Source: Corynebacterium suranareeae (GTDB taxonomy: Bacteria; Actinomycetota; Actinomycetes; Mycobacteriales; Mycobacteriaceae). Taken from it: DNA of 64,000 bases. Below are positions 1 to 9,394 of the stretch, one piece after another (within the stretch, counting starts at the first letter, position 1; every line of letters starts with the position of its first letter). The DNA is taken from contig NZ_AP017369.1 in assembly GCF_002355155.1 (NCBI RefSeq), positions 1,364,001 through 1,428,000 of the forward strand, given 5' to 3'. Under the pieces are notes generated by a model. That model was not told where the DNA came from, did no database searches, and was given only the letters and a program-made list of their open reading frames with translations. The position numbers and the translations under genes are program-made.

Positions 1-1
1 G

Positions 2-1255
2 GAAAAGCGCCTGCGTGATCTGGCCCTGAGTATGGATTCGGTGGAGATTCGTTGTGGATTTACCGCTGTTGGTCTTACCCAAGACGAGGATTCCGCCACG
101 ATCCATGGAGTTATCACTGATAACCCTGAAGACATTCCGGCAGATGCACCGCGTGAAGATATCCGAGCACGCTACGTTGTCGGTGCGGATGGCGCGAACA
201 GCTTCGTGCGCAACACTCTTGGCCTAGAAATGAACGATCTTGGATACTTCTTCGATTGGTTGATCCTGGATCTCAAGCCAACCCAGAAAATCGACTACGG
301 AATTGCGCACTGGCAGCTGTGTGATCCGAAGCGTCCAACCACAATTGTTCCTGGAGGTCCGGGGCGTCGTCGTTGGGAGTTCATGGCGTTGCCTGGTGAA
401 GATCTGAACCAGCTGGCTTCCGAGGAAAGCGCGTGGAAGCTGCTAGAGCCATGGGACGTTACCCCAGAAAAGGCCATCTTGGAACGTTCCGCTGTGTATC
501 GCTTCCAAGCTCGTTGGGCTCAGGAATGGCGTTCAGGTCGAGCGTTGATTGCTGGCGATGCTGCTCACCTCATGCCACCTTTCGCGGGCGAAGGTATGTG
601 TGCTGGACTTCGTGATTCTTTGGCACTTGCCTGGCGCCTTGATTTGGTTCTTGGCGGAAAAGCTGATGATGCTTTACTTGATACGTATGGTGAAGAACGT
701 CGTGAGCATGTTCATTACTACATCGATTTCTCCATGGAGCTCGGCAATGTCATTTGCATTGCTGATGAAAAAGAAGCACGCTTGCGCGATGAACGCATGA
801 TTGAGGAGCTGAAGTCCAAAGACGGGGTTCCAGTTAACACCGACGTTGCGCACCTGGGTCCTGGCGTGTGGATTAAGGAATCCGCACACGGCGGTGAGCT
901 TGCCAAGCAGGGCATTGTGGAATACAAGGGGCAAAAAGCGCGTTTCGACGACGCCGTCGGCCGCGGCTGGACCGTTCTAGGCCTCAACATTGATCCACGC
1001 ACGATCCTTAATGAGGCCTCCCTTGCAACTTTGGAGTCCATCGGAGCAATCGTGGAATCTGTCGGTGACTCCGAATCTGCAGTGGTAGATACTGAGGGAC
1101 TTTATTCTCGATGGATTGGTGAAGCCGGAGCACAGTTTATTATCACCCGCCCTGATTTTTACGTGTACTCCACCGCGGCAGACGCAGAGGAATTGCAGCA
1201 ACAGATTGCTCGACTGTCAGATTTACTCCACCTCAATTCAACTGTTAACGCATAG
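2..1255 (+). CDS. rolH: Resorcinol hydroxylase RolH, 5'-truncated by window edge
   Basis: This is a FAD-dependent aromatic hydroxylase of the PheA/TfdB class, visible as its last ~417 codons; the frame is open back to base 2, so the start lies outside. The FAD-binding DG motif ([12 protein letters not shown]) is at about 176-211 and the GD motif (GDAAHLMPP) at about 554-580. The C-terminal part looks like the thioredoxin-fold tail typical of phenol hydroxylases. RolH is known to convert resorcinol to hydroxyquinol with NAD(P)H and O2. It lies 10 nt before rolM and ~90 nt before rolD's partner genes in the order known from C. glutamicum, which supports the specific assignment over a generic monooxygenase. 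The TetR-type regulator RolR expected upstream is not in the window. I see no frame damage in the visible part. Confidence 0.88.
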   Translation, partial: EKRLRDLALSMDSVEIRCGFTAVGLTQDEDSATIHGVITDNPEDIPADAPREDIRARYVVGADGANSFVRNTLGLEMNDLGYFFDWLILDLKPTQKIDYGIAHWQLCDPKRPTTIVPGGPGRRRWEFMALPGEDLNQLASEESAWKLLEPWDVTPEKAILERSAVYRFQARWAQEWRSGRALIAGDAAHLMPPFAGEGMCAGLRDSLALAWRLDLVLGGKADDALLDTYGEERREHVHYYIDFSMELGNVICIADEKEARLRDERMIEELKSKDGVPVNTDVAHLGPGVWIKESAHGGELAKQGIVEYKGQKARFDDAVGRGWTVLGLNIDPRTILNEASLATLESIGAIVESVGDSESAVVDTEGLYSRWIGEAGAQFIITRPDFYVYSTAADAEELQQQIARLSDLLHLNSTVNA

Positions 1256-1265
1256 GAGTTCGTAG

Positions 1266-2345
1266 ATGTCTTTAACTTTTGATCATGAAACACTAGGCCA
1301 ACGAGTTCTCTTTGGTTCTGGTCTTGCAGCAGAAAACCTTGCTGCTGAAGTAAAGCGTTTGCACGCACACAATGTCATGGTTGTAGTCGGCGAGTTTGAG
1401 CTACCCATGGCTAAAGAAGTAGCTGCCAATATCGATGTAAAGGTATGGCATTCCAATGTGGTGATGCATGTGCCGATTGAAACTGCTGAGGAAGCTAGAC
1501 AAGTAGCAACAGAAAACGATATTGATGTTGTTGTATCAATTGGTGGTGGATCAACCACAGGACTTGCCAAAGCAATTGCTATGACCACCGCACTCCCGAT
1601 CATTGCGGTGCCCACCACCTAGGCTGGTTCTGAAGCAACCAATGTGTGGGGTCTAACTGAGGCGGCACGCAAAACCACGGGCGTAGATAATAAGGTGTTG
1701 CCCACAACTGTTATCTATGATTCCGCATTGACCATGTCTTTGCCTGTGGATATGTCTGTAGCTTCTGGTCTTAACGGTTTGGCGCATTGCATTGATTCGC
1801 TGTGGGGTCCTAAAGCTGATCCCATCAATGCAGCAATGGCTGCTGAAGGCATTAGGGCACTATCAGCAGGATTACCTAAGATCGTCAACAATGCTGAAGA
1901 TGTCAGCGGACGAGACGAAGCACTGTACGGCGCATATCTGGCGGCAGTGTCCTTTGCTTCTGCTGGCTCGGGTCTTCACCACAAGATCTGCCATGTGCTT
2001 GGTGGCACTTACAATCTGCCTCACGCACAAACACATGCCACCGTCTTGCCATACGTTCTTGCTTTTAATGCACCTTTTGCTCCAGAAGCAGAACAACGAG
2101 CAGCAGCCGCTTTTGGATCAGAGACCGCACTGGGTGGATTGCAACGACTGCGCGAGCAAGTTTCAGCACCTCAACGCCTTTCTGATTATGGATTTACTGC
2201 AGACAATATCCCAGAAGCCGTATCGATCATTCTGGAAAAAGTCCCTGCCAATAACCCGCGCGACGTCACTGAAGCTAATCTCACAGCGCTTCTTAACGCA
2301 GCGCTTAATGGCGATGACCCAGCAACCTTAAGTGAAGGAAAGTAA
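1266..2345 (+). pseudogene. rolM: Maleylacetate reductase RolM, interrupted by in-frame TAG
   Basis: This is an iron-alcohol-dehydrogenase-fold maleylacetate reductase, the step that reduces maleylacetate to 3-oxoadipate after RolD. The frame starts at ATG 1266, 10 nt after rolH, and would encode 359 codons. A TAG at 1620-1622 stops it after 118 residues; the same frame continues to TAA at 2343-2345 with recognisable family sequence. Before the stop is the nucleotide-binding GGGS segment (VVSIGGGSTTG). The stop sits inside the PTT-x-AGSEAT motif, where relatives usually have Tyr, so TAC or TAT to TAG is the simplest change. After it come GLAHCIDSLWGP and an HHKICHVLGG/HAQTHATVLP region. No frameshift is involved. 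A sequencing error or amber readthrough could also explain it. Confidence 0.85.
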
Positions 2346-2346
2346 T

Positions 2347-3249
2347 ATGTCCACCACAGAAATGGCTATTTCAGCACAGCAACAAGCTGTTGAAGAAGAC
2401 CTGGTAGAGCGCGTACTTAGCTCCTTTGACAACTGTGAAAATCCACGCCTGAAGCAGATCATGAAGTCGCTTACCGTACATCTTCACGATTTCATCCGTG
2501 ATGTGCGCCTTACTGAAGAAGAATGGAACTACGCCATCGATTTCTTGACCAAAGTTGGGCACATCACTGATGATAAGCGCCAGGAATTCGTACTTTTGTC
2601 TGACACCTTGGGTGCCTCCATGCAGACCATTGCAGTCAACAATGAGGCTTATGAAGATGCCACGGAAGCAACCGTGTTTGGTCCATTTTTTGTTGATGAT
2701 GCACCACTGGTGGAAAACGGTGGTGATATTTCCTTCGGTGCTCCAGGGCAACCCGCGTGGATTGAAGGAACAGTGAAAGATACCGACGGCAATCCGATTC
2801 CAAACGCACGTATTGAGGTGTGGGAATGTGATGAGGATGGTCTTTATGATGTGCAGTACGCAGATGAACGCAGTGCTGGACGTGCACATCTATATTCAGA
2901 TGAAAACGGTGAATACCGATTCTGGGGTCTGACTCCAGTGCCGTATCCCATCCCGCACGACGGCCCAGTCGGCCAGATGCTGCAAGCAGTAGGACGTTCC
3001 CCAGTTCGCTGTGCCCACCTGCACTTTATGGTGACAGCACCTGAAAAACGTACGTTGGTGACACACATTTTCGTTGAAGGTGCCCCACAATTAGCAATCG
3101 GCGACTCGGTCTTTGGTGTCAAGGATTCCTTGATCAAGAAGTTTGATGAACAGCCTCGTGGAAGCGTGACCCCAGATGGTCGCGATCTAGGTGAAAAAAC
3201 CTGGACACGTGCACGTTTCGATATCGTCTTAGCTCCTGGCAACGCTTAA
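2347..3249 (+). CDS. rolD: Hydroxyquinol 1,2-dioxygenase RolD
   Basis: This intradiol ring-cleavage dioxygenase opens hydroxyquinol (1,2,4-trihydroxybenzene) to maleylacetate. The ATG at 2347 is preferred: a purine-rich GAAGGAAAG at 2334-2342 precedes it, and it lies 1 nt after the rolM stop, giving 300 aa, normal for the family. A GTG at 2332 in the same frame would overlap rolM. The N-terminal ~120 residues form the helical intradiol dioxygenase N domain. The non-haem Fe(III) ligands appear as Tyr167 (LYDVQY), Tyr200 (VPYPIP), His224 and His226 (CAHLHF). The gene ends the resorcinol operon and is followed at once by a strong terminator. Catechol dioxygenases are related, but the neighbouring hydroxylase and reductase favour hydroxyquinol. 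Confidence 0.92.
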   Translation: MSTTEMAISAQQQAVEEDLVERVLSSFDNCENPRLKQIMKSLTVHLHDFIRDVRLTEEEWNYAIDFLTKVGHITDDKRQEFVLLSDTLGASMQTIAVNNEAYEDATEATVFGPFFVDDAPLVENGGDISFGAPGQPAWIEGTVKDTDGNPIPNARIEVWECDEDGLYDVQYADERSAGRAHLYSDENGEYRFWGLTPVPYPIPHDGPVGQMLQAVGRSPVRCAHLHFMVTAPEKRTLVTHIFVEGAPQLAIGDSVFGVKDSLIKKFDEQPRGSVTPDGRDLGEKTWTRARFDIVLAPGNA

Positions 3250-3260
3250 GAAGTAAATTA

Positions 3261-3299
3261 AAAAACCACCAAGATGAATCTTGGTGGTTTTTGGGTTAA
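3261..3299 (+). terminator. Rho-independent terminator of the rol operon
   Basis: A 13-bp perfect stem (3261-3273 with 3280-3292, core CCACCAAG/CTTGGTGG) closes a 6-nt loop. The right arm ends in a run of five T. It begins 11 nt after the rolD stop and faces the convergent minus-strand gene ending at 3306, so it may serve both directions. Confidence 0.9.
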
Positions 3300-3305
3300 G
3301 CGGGT

Positions 3306-3779
3306 TTAGATGAACATCAAAATTGCGATGATCACCCAGAGCAGCGCCCAAATTCCGCCGAACATGGACAGCTGGCTCTTGGCCTTGTCCCAGTTGGCAA
3401 CTTCGTAGGTCTTTGCTGCTTGCTCATCGTCTTCAAGGAGACCAAGGGCACCCATCATCTTCTTCTGACGTGGGAAGATAACAAAGAGAAGCAGAGCCCA
3501 CGTGATAACACTCAAGGCGATTGCTGCGTGGAACTGGCCCTCGGACTTGTAGAAGGACCAATCAAGAAGCATGATGGCGATACCCAGCAAAGGCACAAGC
3601 AGGGAGAGCATGCCGTAGCTCTGTGAAATCTTGAACAGTGTCTTTGCAGAACCAGCGGCTTGGGTGTTGCCGTTGTGGGCGTCATATGCACGGACGTGGA
3701 ACTGAGAGTTTGCTACTGTTGCCGGTCCTAAAAAGAGGATGGCGGCAATAGCATGAATTGCGATCATGATGGTGGTCAC
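3306..3779 (-). CDS. Small four-helix membrane protein (DUF2269-like)
   Basis: This is a 157-aa integral membrane protein of unknown function. Hydrophobic stretches at about residues 3-22, 56-73, 84-102 and 138-157 suggest four membrane helices. A polar, charged segment (about 103-135) lies between helices 3 and 4, and Arg-Gln-Lys-Lys follows helix 3. The N-terminal His-Ala and Gly-Pro pattern in helix 1 resembles DUF2269-type proteins, but I cannot confirm this without a profile search. The ATG is preceded by an AGGTCC-type purine-poor site, so the start is likely but not certain. It is the last minus-strand gene before the rol terminator, downstream of a secreted nuclease gene; nothing in the context fixes a role. 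Confidence 0.75.
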   Translation of the reverse strand: MTTIMIAIHAIAAILFLGPATVANSQFHVRAYDAHNGNTQAAGSAKTLFKISQSYGMLSLLVPLLGIAIMLLDWSFYKSEGQFHAAIALSVITWALLLFVIFPRQKKMMGALGLLEDDEQAAKTYEVANWDKAKSQLSMFGGIWALLWVIIAILMFI

Positions 3780-3845
3780 GGGCTGGTGGACCTTTCAATT
3801 ATGGGTGGGCAAAATGAAAAATGCTTGATATATACACTAACGAGA

Positions 3846-4388
3846 TCAAAAGAATTTGGCGAACCCACACTGTTTTCTGCTCACCTCGATGTCTTTTTCC
3901 GGTAGTGGGAGCTCATAGGCGTGAGCAACAGCAAATAGTCGCTCCACATACCAGCACCGGGCGCTTCGATCAGAAGGCAACCATTCGCTGGGCAGTTGGT
4001 CTGATTTATCTTGGTTCTCAGCCCGTGACACTAGTACGAGGTTGAGGGGATCATTGGCAAAGCTGATCCGTTCACCAGCCGTCCATGCGTGAGCCCCTAA
4101 ATCCCATGCCGCGCTGAGTGGGAAAATATGGTCAACTTCAGCCGCTGATAAATCTAAAGCGCCACCTGAATATGGATCAATGCCATTGGCACCATTAACG
4201 ATATTTTCGCGAACTCCACTGAGCCAACCGCCAAACATTAAGGTGCGGTCATAGCCTAAAACTGTGGCTCGCTGGGGGATAGCTTGTACAGGAGCTAGGT
4301 TTCGTTGGTCTTGTCCAATATATGGAGCGGCGGTGTAAAGGCAGAGAAAAACACTAAAGGCGATGAGTAACCGGATAAAGATCTTCAT
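3846..4388 (-). CDS. Exported HNH/DUF1524-type nuclease
   Basis: The product is a 180-aa protein with a hydrophobic N-terminal segment (residues about 3-22) acting as signal peptide or membrane anchor. The body carries an HNH-like ββα core: EVDHIFPLSAAW (84-95) supplies the Asp-His pair, and FANDPLNLVLV (110-120) then SRAENQDKSD (121-130) supply the Asn and Lys residues typical of DUF1524/GmrSD C-terminal and secreted HNH nucleases. Cys145 and Cys173 could form a disulphide outside the cell. The likely role is extracellular or cell-surface DNA cleavage, possibly for nutrient scavenging or defence, but the substrate is inferred. It stands between the small membrane protein and putP, all on the minus strand, with ~45 nt to putP. 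Confidence 0.78.
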   Translation of the reverse strand: MKIFIRLLIAFSVFLCLYTAAPYIGQDQRNLAPVQAIPQRATVLGYDRTLMFGGWLSGVRENIVNGANGIDPYSGGALDLSAAEVDHIFPLSAAWDLGAHAWTAGERISFANDPLNLVLVSRAENQDKSDQLPSEWLPSDRSARCWYVERLFAVAHAYELPLPEKDIEVSRKQCGFAKFF

Positions 4389-4433
4389 ATCCTGGTTAGA
4401 CTCATCGCCTAAGCATTTGGTTCCCTAAAGTTG

Positions 4434-6008
4434 TTAATTTTCTTTGTTCAGGTTTTTAGCTGCCTCTGCGAAATCAACATCCTCTTTCTTTTCTACGGCT
4501 GCGGCGAGATCCTTAGCCGTTTCAAATTCGTTGAGGATGTCTTCGGATGGTTGTTTGGTCATAAGGGAGACAACGACCATCACTATGGTTGCTAGCGCGA
4601 AACCTGGGATGATTTCATACAGCGTATCGCTTAGTGGGGACATACCCCACGCGATGGAGACAACAGCACCAGTGATCATGCCGGAGATAGCGCCGGCGGC
4701 GTTGAGGCGCTTCCAATAGAGGCTAGCAAGCATGATCGGACCAAATGCTGAGCCGAATCCCGCCCATGCAAATCCCACCAAGCCAAGGATGGAGTCAGAG
4801 GGGTTAATGGCCATGGCTGCTGCAATGATCGCCAAGATGATGACTGTGGCACGAGACAGCATGATCAAAGAGCGCTCGCTCAGAGAGTCTTTCTTAGCTA
4901 CCTTGAGCAAGTCTTCGATCAATGATGAAGCAGTGACCAACAGCTGAGAAGACATCGTCGACATGATTGCCGCGAGAACAGCGGTCAAAATAAGTCCAGC
5001 GATCAATGGGTGGAATAGCATCCGGGCGAGATCTAGGAAGATGGATTCATAAGCCCTGGTATCAGTGATGCTGGCGTCGGGGTTTTGTGCGAAGAATACC
5101 GTGGAGATAATTGCGGTAAAGGTTGCACCCGCTAGGCAGAGGAACATCCACGAAATTCCGATGCGACGACCTTGCTTTGCTTCAGCTGGAGTGCGAAGCG
5201 CCATGAAACGAACCACGATATGAGGCTGGCCGAAGTAGCCAAGCCCCCAACCCAAGTTGCCGATGATGGCTGCTGCAGAAATACCACTGATCATAGAGAA
5301 GTAGGTGGGATTGCCAATTCCATCGGTGTGCGGGCCGTAATCATTAGAGCTTGCAAAGCTCCAAATATCCATGGGGTTCGCTAGTGCGAAATACGCCATG
5401 ACGGGCACGATAATCAGGGAAAAGAACATGATCGATCCCTGGACGGCATCGGTGTAGGACACGGCAAGGAATCCGCCAATGAAGGTGTAGAGCACTGTCA
5501 CACCTGCGACAATGCCCATGCCGAGTAGATAATCGCCACCAAATGTAGACTCCCAATACACTCCACCAGCAACCATGCCTGAGGAAATATAGAAGGTGAA
5601 GAACACAATGATGATTAGTGCTGCAACGATGCGAAGCGCACGAGATTTATCGCGAAGTCGGTTTTCGAAGAACGAAGGCAGCGTGATTGAGTTGGCTGAT
5701 ACTTCTGAATAAGAACGAAGGCGAGGGGCAACCCACATCCAGTTAGCCCACGCACCAATGGTGAGACCAACTGCAATCCAGAGCTCTGACATACCGGTGA
5801 CAAATAGCGCGCCGGGTAGACCCATGAGCAGCCATCCCGACATATCTGAAGCACCTGCAGACATTGCGGCAACAAATGGGTTTAGACCACGACCTGCCAG
5901 CATGTAATCGTCATATTTTTCGGTTTTTCGGTAACTCCAGTAGCCGATGAGCACCATCACCAACATGTAGATAACGATGGCTATGATGAACCAGGTGTTA
6001 TCGCTCAT
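4434..6008 (-). CDS. putP: Sodium/proline symporter PutP
   Basis: This is a sodium:solute symporter of the SSS family that imports proline with Na+. The start is the ATG at 6008, because AAAAGGAG lies ~8 nt upstream on the minus strand; an in-frame extension to 6050 has no ribosome site. The 524-aa product matches the usual PutP length and shows about 13 membrane helices. The N-terminal helix region has SYRKTEKYDDYMLAGRGL followed by the conserved SAGASDMSGWLLMGLPG Na+-site region. The C-terminal ~35 residues are acidic and cytoplasmic. It is divergent from the SNF2 helicase gene, with 281 nt between the two starts that must hold both promoters. Other SSS substrates are possible, but the alignment-level resemblance to proline transporters is strong. 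Confidence 0.92.
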   Translation of the reverse strand: MSDNTWFIIAIVIYMLVMVLIGYWSYRKTEKYDDYMLAGRGLNPFVAAMSAGASDMSGWLLMGLPGALFVTGMSELWIAVGLTIGAWANWMWVAPRLRSYSEVSANSITLPSFFENRLRDKSRALRIVAALIIIVFFTFYISSGMVAGGVYWESTFGGDYLLGMGIVAGVTVLYTFIGGFLAVSYTDAVQGSIMFFSLIIVPVMAYFALANPMDIWSFASSNDYGPHTDGIGNPTYFSMISGISAAAIIGNLGWGLGYFGQPHIVVRFMALRTPAEAKQGRRIGISWMFLCLAGATFTAIISTVFFAQNPDASITDTRAYESIFLDLARMLFHPLIAGLILTAVLAAIMSTMSSQLLVTASSLIEDLLKVAKKDSLSERSLIMLSRATVIILAIIAAAMAINPSDSILGLVGFAWAGFGSAFGPIMLASLYWKRLNAAGAISGMITGAVVSIAWGMSPLSDTLYEIIPGFALATIVMVVVSLMTKQPSEDILNEFETAKDLAAAVEKKEDVDFAEAAKNLNKEN

Positions 6009-6289
6009 GAGGTTTCTCCTTTTGGATAGGGGACAAACGTGCAAAAGCACTGTGAACTACAACACTAATCCACCTGAGTATTTCACATATACATAGGCGT
6101 GAAATCACCCCTATCTGCGCTGCTGGCGCAGGCGCCGAGCTTGCAGCTCAAACGTGCGGAGGGAAGCGTCGAAAAGCAAGAATCTTTTAGCAGTGGTGAT
6201 TTTAGAAATAACCGGTAGGCTGGAGTACTTGTCCAACGGTTTCGCACAGGGTTACGAGAAACCACCAGTCAACATAGGTGAAATAATTC

Positions 6290-9200
6290 ATGACTTCTCA
6301 CTTGCTTCACGGTCTCTGGATCAAAGATCGCGGTCTGCAACTGTGGATTGAGCAGGTCGAAGGGCACCGAATTGTGCTTCCGGAGGCAGTGGAAAGCGGA
6401 ACATTCCCGCCGGTAGTCGAGCAAATCCTGCAGGGGAAAAAGTTCCGCGCGCGGATGAATGTGCATTTGCGCACGCCCAAAGGGCGCCATGTTGAACTCC
6501 CCACGCCAACGGCCGCTTTTACTCCGGAAGAAGCCGTCACGGTTTTCTCGCAATTAAGCTTCCTCAAAGCTGAAACCCCCGCTGCCACGCGCGCGCAGCG
6601 AGACTCTATCGCACCCGATTTATGGTGGCTTATTGCCATGTACCAGGGACTTACTCGCTTTGTACAAGCCGGCCGTGTCACCCTGCGCACGGTGATGATG
6701 GATAACGCGTGGTGGCCCCAGTGGCAATTATCTGCAAGCTTGTCTGAGCGCGGATGGTTGGCTGAAATGAACCACGCTGCGCCGGGAATTTTAAGGATCA
6801 ATGGTGGCCGTGATTTAGCCGGCACCATGGCCAATGAGCTCCCGCACTGGATTGCGAACGCCATTTTGCGTGACTACCGCGATGAAACGTTGCCGTATGC
6901 GCGCCATGAATTTATCGATGCACTGCTGTTTAATCACGCGTTGCGCAAAGGCTCAACGATGCTTACGCATGCGCTTAACCAGTGGAAAAACACCATCACC
7001 TCTGCGTCTTTGCAGCTGGTAATTTTGGTGGAGGAACCCCCTGCAGAATCTGACTATGAAGATCCAATGGATTCTGTGTGGCCCGTGCGCTTAATGGTGC
7101 GCACAGGCGTGGACGCGCCACAGCCGATCCAAAAAGGTTCGATCGATAGCGGTGGCATGGAGCAACTGCGCGCGCAATATGAGACAGCGAAAACGACGTC
7201 GTTTTTGCTCGATCCAGCCCGCGAAGACGCCATGCTGGGTCACATGGTGGATATTGCACAAAGCGGCGACTGGGATATTTTCCTTACCACCGAGGAAATT
7301 GTGAGCTTTATTTCCCACGACGTTGCTAAATTGCGCAAAGCCGACATCCCTGTGATGCTGCCCAAAGCTTGGAGCACGTATGAAACACGCGCGCAGGTTG
7401 AAGCACGCACGCCCAACGACGCCGCAGATTCTTCGACCAAAGCAATCATCGGCCTCGACCAGCTTGTTGAATACAACTGGCGCATCAGCGTCGGCGACAT
7501 CACGCTTTCCGACGAAGAGATGCGGGAACTCATCGACTCCAAATCAGGCCTCATCCGCCTGCGCGGTGATTGGGTCATGGCAGACCAAGACGCTTTACGA
7601 CGCATCACCAGCTACATGGAAGAACTCTCGAAGTCTTCCGAAAAGCGGGCACGGGCTGAGATGGAAAAAGTGGCGATGGAAGCCAAACTCGCCGAAGCAA
7701 GTGGGGCAGAAGGCTGGCAGCTACTGGCAGCTAAAGCAGAAACTCTCCGCAAAGAATTCAACGAGAAGTTCAGTGGCGACGGGCACGGCGAAGTCACTCT
7801 TGCCGAGTTGCGCGAAATTGCACTGAAAGCAGCTGAAAACGAACCAGTGGAATTCACCGGTTCACAATGGTTTAACTCGCTACTGGGAGGTACCGAAACT
7901 CCTGCACCCGTGCGCGTGAATATTCCTGACACCGTGGTTGCAGACCTTCGTGAATACCAGCGACGCGGCGTGGATTGGCTTTATTGGATGTCCGCAAACA
8001 ACCTTGGCGCTGTCCTCGCCGATGATATGGGTTTGGGTAAAACCCTCCAGCTGCTCACCCTGCTGGCTGTGGAACGCGCTGAAGCACCTGATGTTGAACG
8101 CGGCCCAACACTCGTGGTCTGCCCAACATCTGTGGTGGGCAACTGGGCTGCCGAAGCGATGAAATTTGTGCCTTCTTTGAAAGTGCTCATGCATCACGGC
8201 CCGCAGCGGTTGGGAGATGCTGAGTTCTTAGAAAAAGCCAAGGACATGGACTTGATTATCACCTCTTATGGTGTGATCACCCGTGACTTTAAACTCATGG
8301 GAGAAGTAGGTTTTGAACGCGTTGTCCTTGATGAAGCGCAAGCTATCAAAAACTCTTCTACCCGCGTATCCAAGGCAGTGCGCTCACTACCGTCACGCCA
8401 TCGCATCGCGTTAACAGGAACCCCAGTGGAAAACCGCCTGTCTGAAATGCGGTCAATCTTAGATTTCTGTAACCCAGGAGTACTTGGTTCGGCATCGTTT
8501 TTCCGAAATCACTTTGCCAAAGCCATCGAGCGTCAACAAGACGACACCATGACTGAGCGTCTTCGCCAGCTCACCGCGCCGTTTATTTTGCGACGCCTGA
8601 AAACTGACCCCAACATCATTGATGACCTTCCTGAAAAAACCGAGGAAATCATCCGTGTGGATATGACCACAGAGCAGGCATCTCTGTACAAAGCGCTCGT
8701 TGAAGACGTACAAAAACAGCTTGACGAACGCGAAGGTATGTCCCGTAAAGGCCTAGTCCTTGCCACGATTACTCGCATCAAACAAATCTGTAACCACCCG
8801 GCACACTTTTTAGGTGATGGATCTGACGTCACCTTGAAAGGCAAACACCGCTCAGGAAAAGTTGCCGCATTGATGGATCTCATTGATACCGCAGTGAAAG
8901 AAGAACGACGCATGCTAATTTTTACCCAGTATGCTGCGTTCGGCCGACTCCTGGCGCCATATCTTTCCGACCGTTTAGGCACTGATATTCCGTTCCTTCA
9001 CGGTGGTGTCACCAAACCTGGACGTGACCGCATGGTGGCAGCTTTCCAATCAGAAGATGGCCCGCCAGCAATGATCCTGTCATTGAAAGCAGGTGGCACA
9101 GGCCTCAACCTCACTGCCGCATCAATCGTGGTGCACATGGACCGCTGGTGGAACCCCGCTGTGGAAAACCAAGCAACCGACCGTGCATTCCGCATCGGCC

Positions 9201-9394
9201 AGCAAAAAAACGTTGATGTGTACAAAATGATTACCGCCGGCACGATGGAAGAATCGATCCAAGATATCCTCGATGGAAAAATGCACCTAGCCAGCACCAT
9301 TGTGGGTGAAGGCGAAGGCTGGATCACCGAGCTGAACCCCGAAGAACTGGCCATGCTGATGAGTTACCGCGAAAGGGAAGGCGCAGATGACTGA
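6290..9394 (+). CDS. SNF2/RapA-type DNA helicase-like ATPase
   Basis: This 1034-aa protein is a superfamily 2 SNF2-type ATPase. Residues ~1-540 form the bacterial SNF2-associated region (DUF3670-like), which is less conserved. The motor follows: Walker A DDMGLGKT at 578-585, DEAQ box at 681-684, LTGTPVENR, then the C-terminal lobe with LKAGGTGLNL (from 932) and DRAFRIGQ (from 964). All key motor residues are present. Such enzymes move on duplex DNA and remodel protein-DNA complexes rather than unwind strands. The stop overlaps the next gene, encoding a SWIM zinc-finger protein, by 8 nt, so they are translationally coupled and probably work together. An SbcD/SbcC-like pair follows. The role in repair or transcription recycling is inferred. 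The start is ATG 6290, with AGGTG ~11 nt upstream. Confidence 0.92.
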   Translation: MTSHLLHGLWIKDRGLQLWIEQVEGHRIVLPEAVESGTFPPVVEQILQGKKFRARMNVHLRTPKGRHVELPTPTAAFTPEEAVTVFSQLSFLKAETPAATRAQRDSIAPDLWWLIAMYQGLTRFVQAGRVTLRTVMMDNAWWPQWQLSASLSERGWLAEMNHAAPGILRINGGRDLAGTMANELPHWIANAILRDYRDETLPYARHEFIDALLFNHALRKGSTMLTHALNQWKNTITSASLQLVILVEEPPAESDYEDPMDSVWPVRLMVRTGVDAPQPIQKGSIDSGGMEQLRAQYETAKTTSFLLDPAREDAMLGHMVDIAQSGDWDIFLTTEEIVSFISHDVAKLRKADIPVMLPKAWSTYETRAQVEARTPNDAADSSTKAIIGLDQLVEYNWRISVGDITLSDEEMRELIDSKSGLIRLRGDWVMADQDALRRITSYMEELSKSSEKRARAEMEKVAMEAKLAEASGAEGWQLLAAKAETLRKEFNEKFSGDGHGEVTLAELREIALKAAENEPVEFTGSQWFNSLLGGTETPAPVRVNIPDTVVADLREYQRRGVDWLYWMSANNLGAVLADDMGLGKTLQLLTLLAVERAEAPDVERGPTLVVCPTSVVGNWAAEAMKFVPSLKVLMHHGPQRLGDAEFLEKAKDMDLIITSYGVITRDFKLMGEVGFERVVLDEAQAIKNSSTRVSKAVRSLPSRHRIALTGTPVENRLSEMRSILDFCNPGVLGSASFFRNHFAKAIERQQDDTMTERLRQLTAPFILRRLKTDPNIIDDLPEKTEEIIRVDMTTEQASLYKALVEDVQKQLDEREGMSRKGLVLATITRIKQICNHPAHFLGDGSDVTLKGKHRSGKVAALMDLIDTAVKEERRMLIFTQYAAFGRLLAPYLSDRLGTDIPFLHGGVTKPGRDRMVAAFQSEDGPPAMILSLKAGGTGLNLTAASIVVHMDRWWNPAVENQATDRAFRIGQQKNVDVYKMITAGTMEESIQDILDGKMHLASTIVGEGEGWITELNPEELAMLMSYREREGADD

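Noticed and set aside
1644..2345. Separate gene of 233 codons starting with GTG
   Set aside because: It is the in-frame second half of rolM after the TAG, without its own ribosome site.
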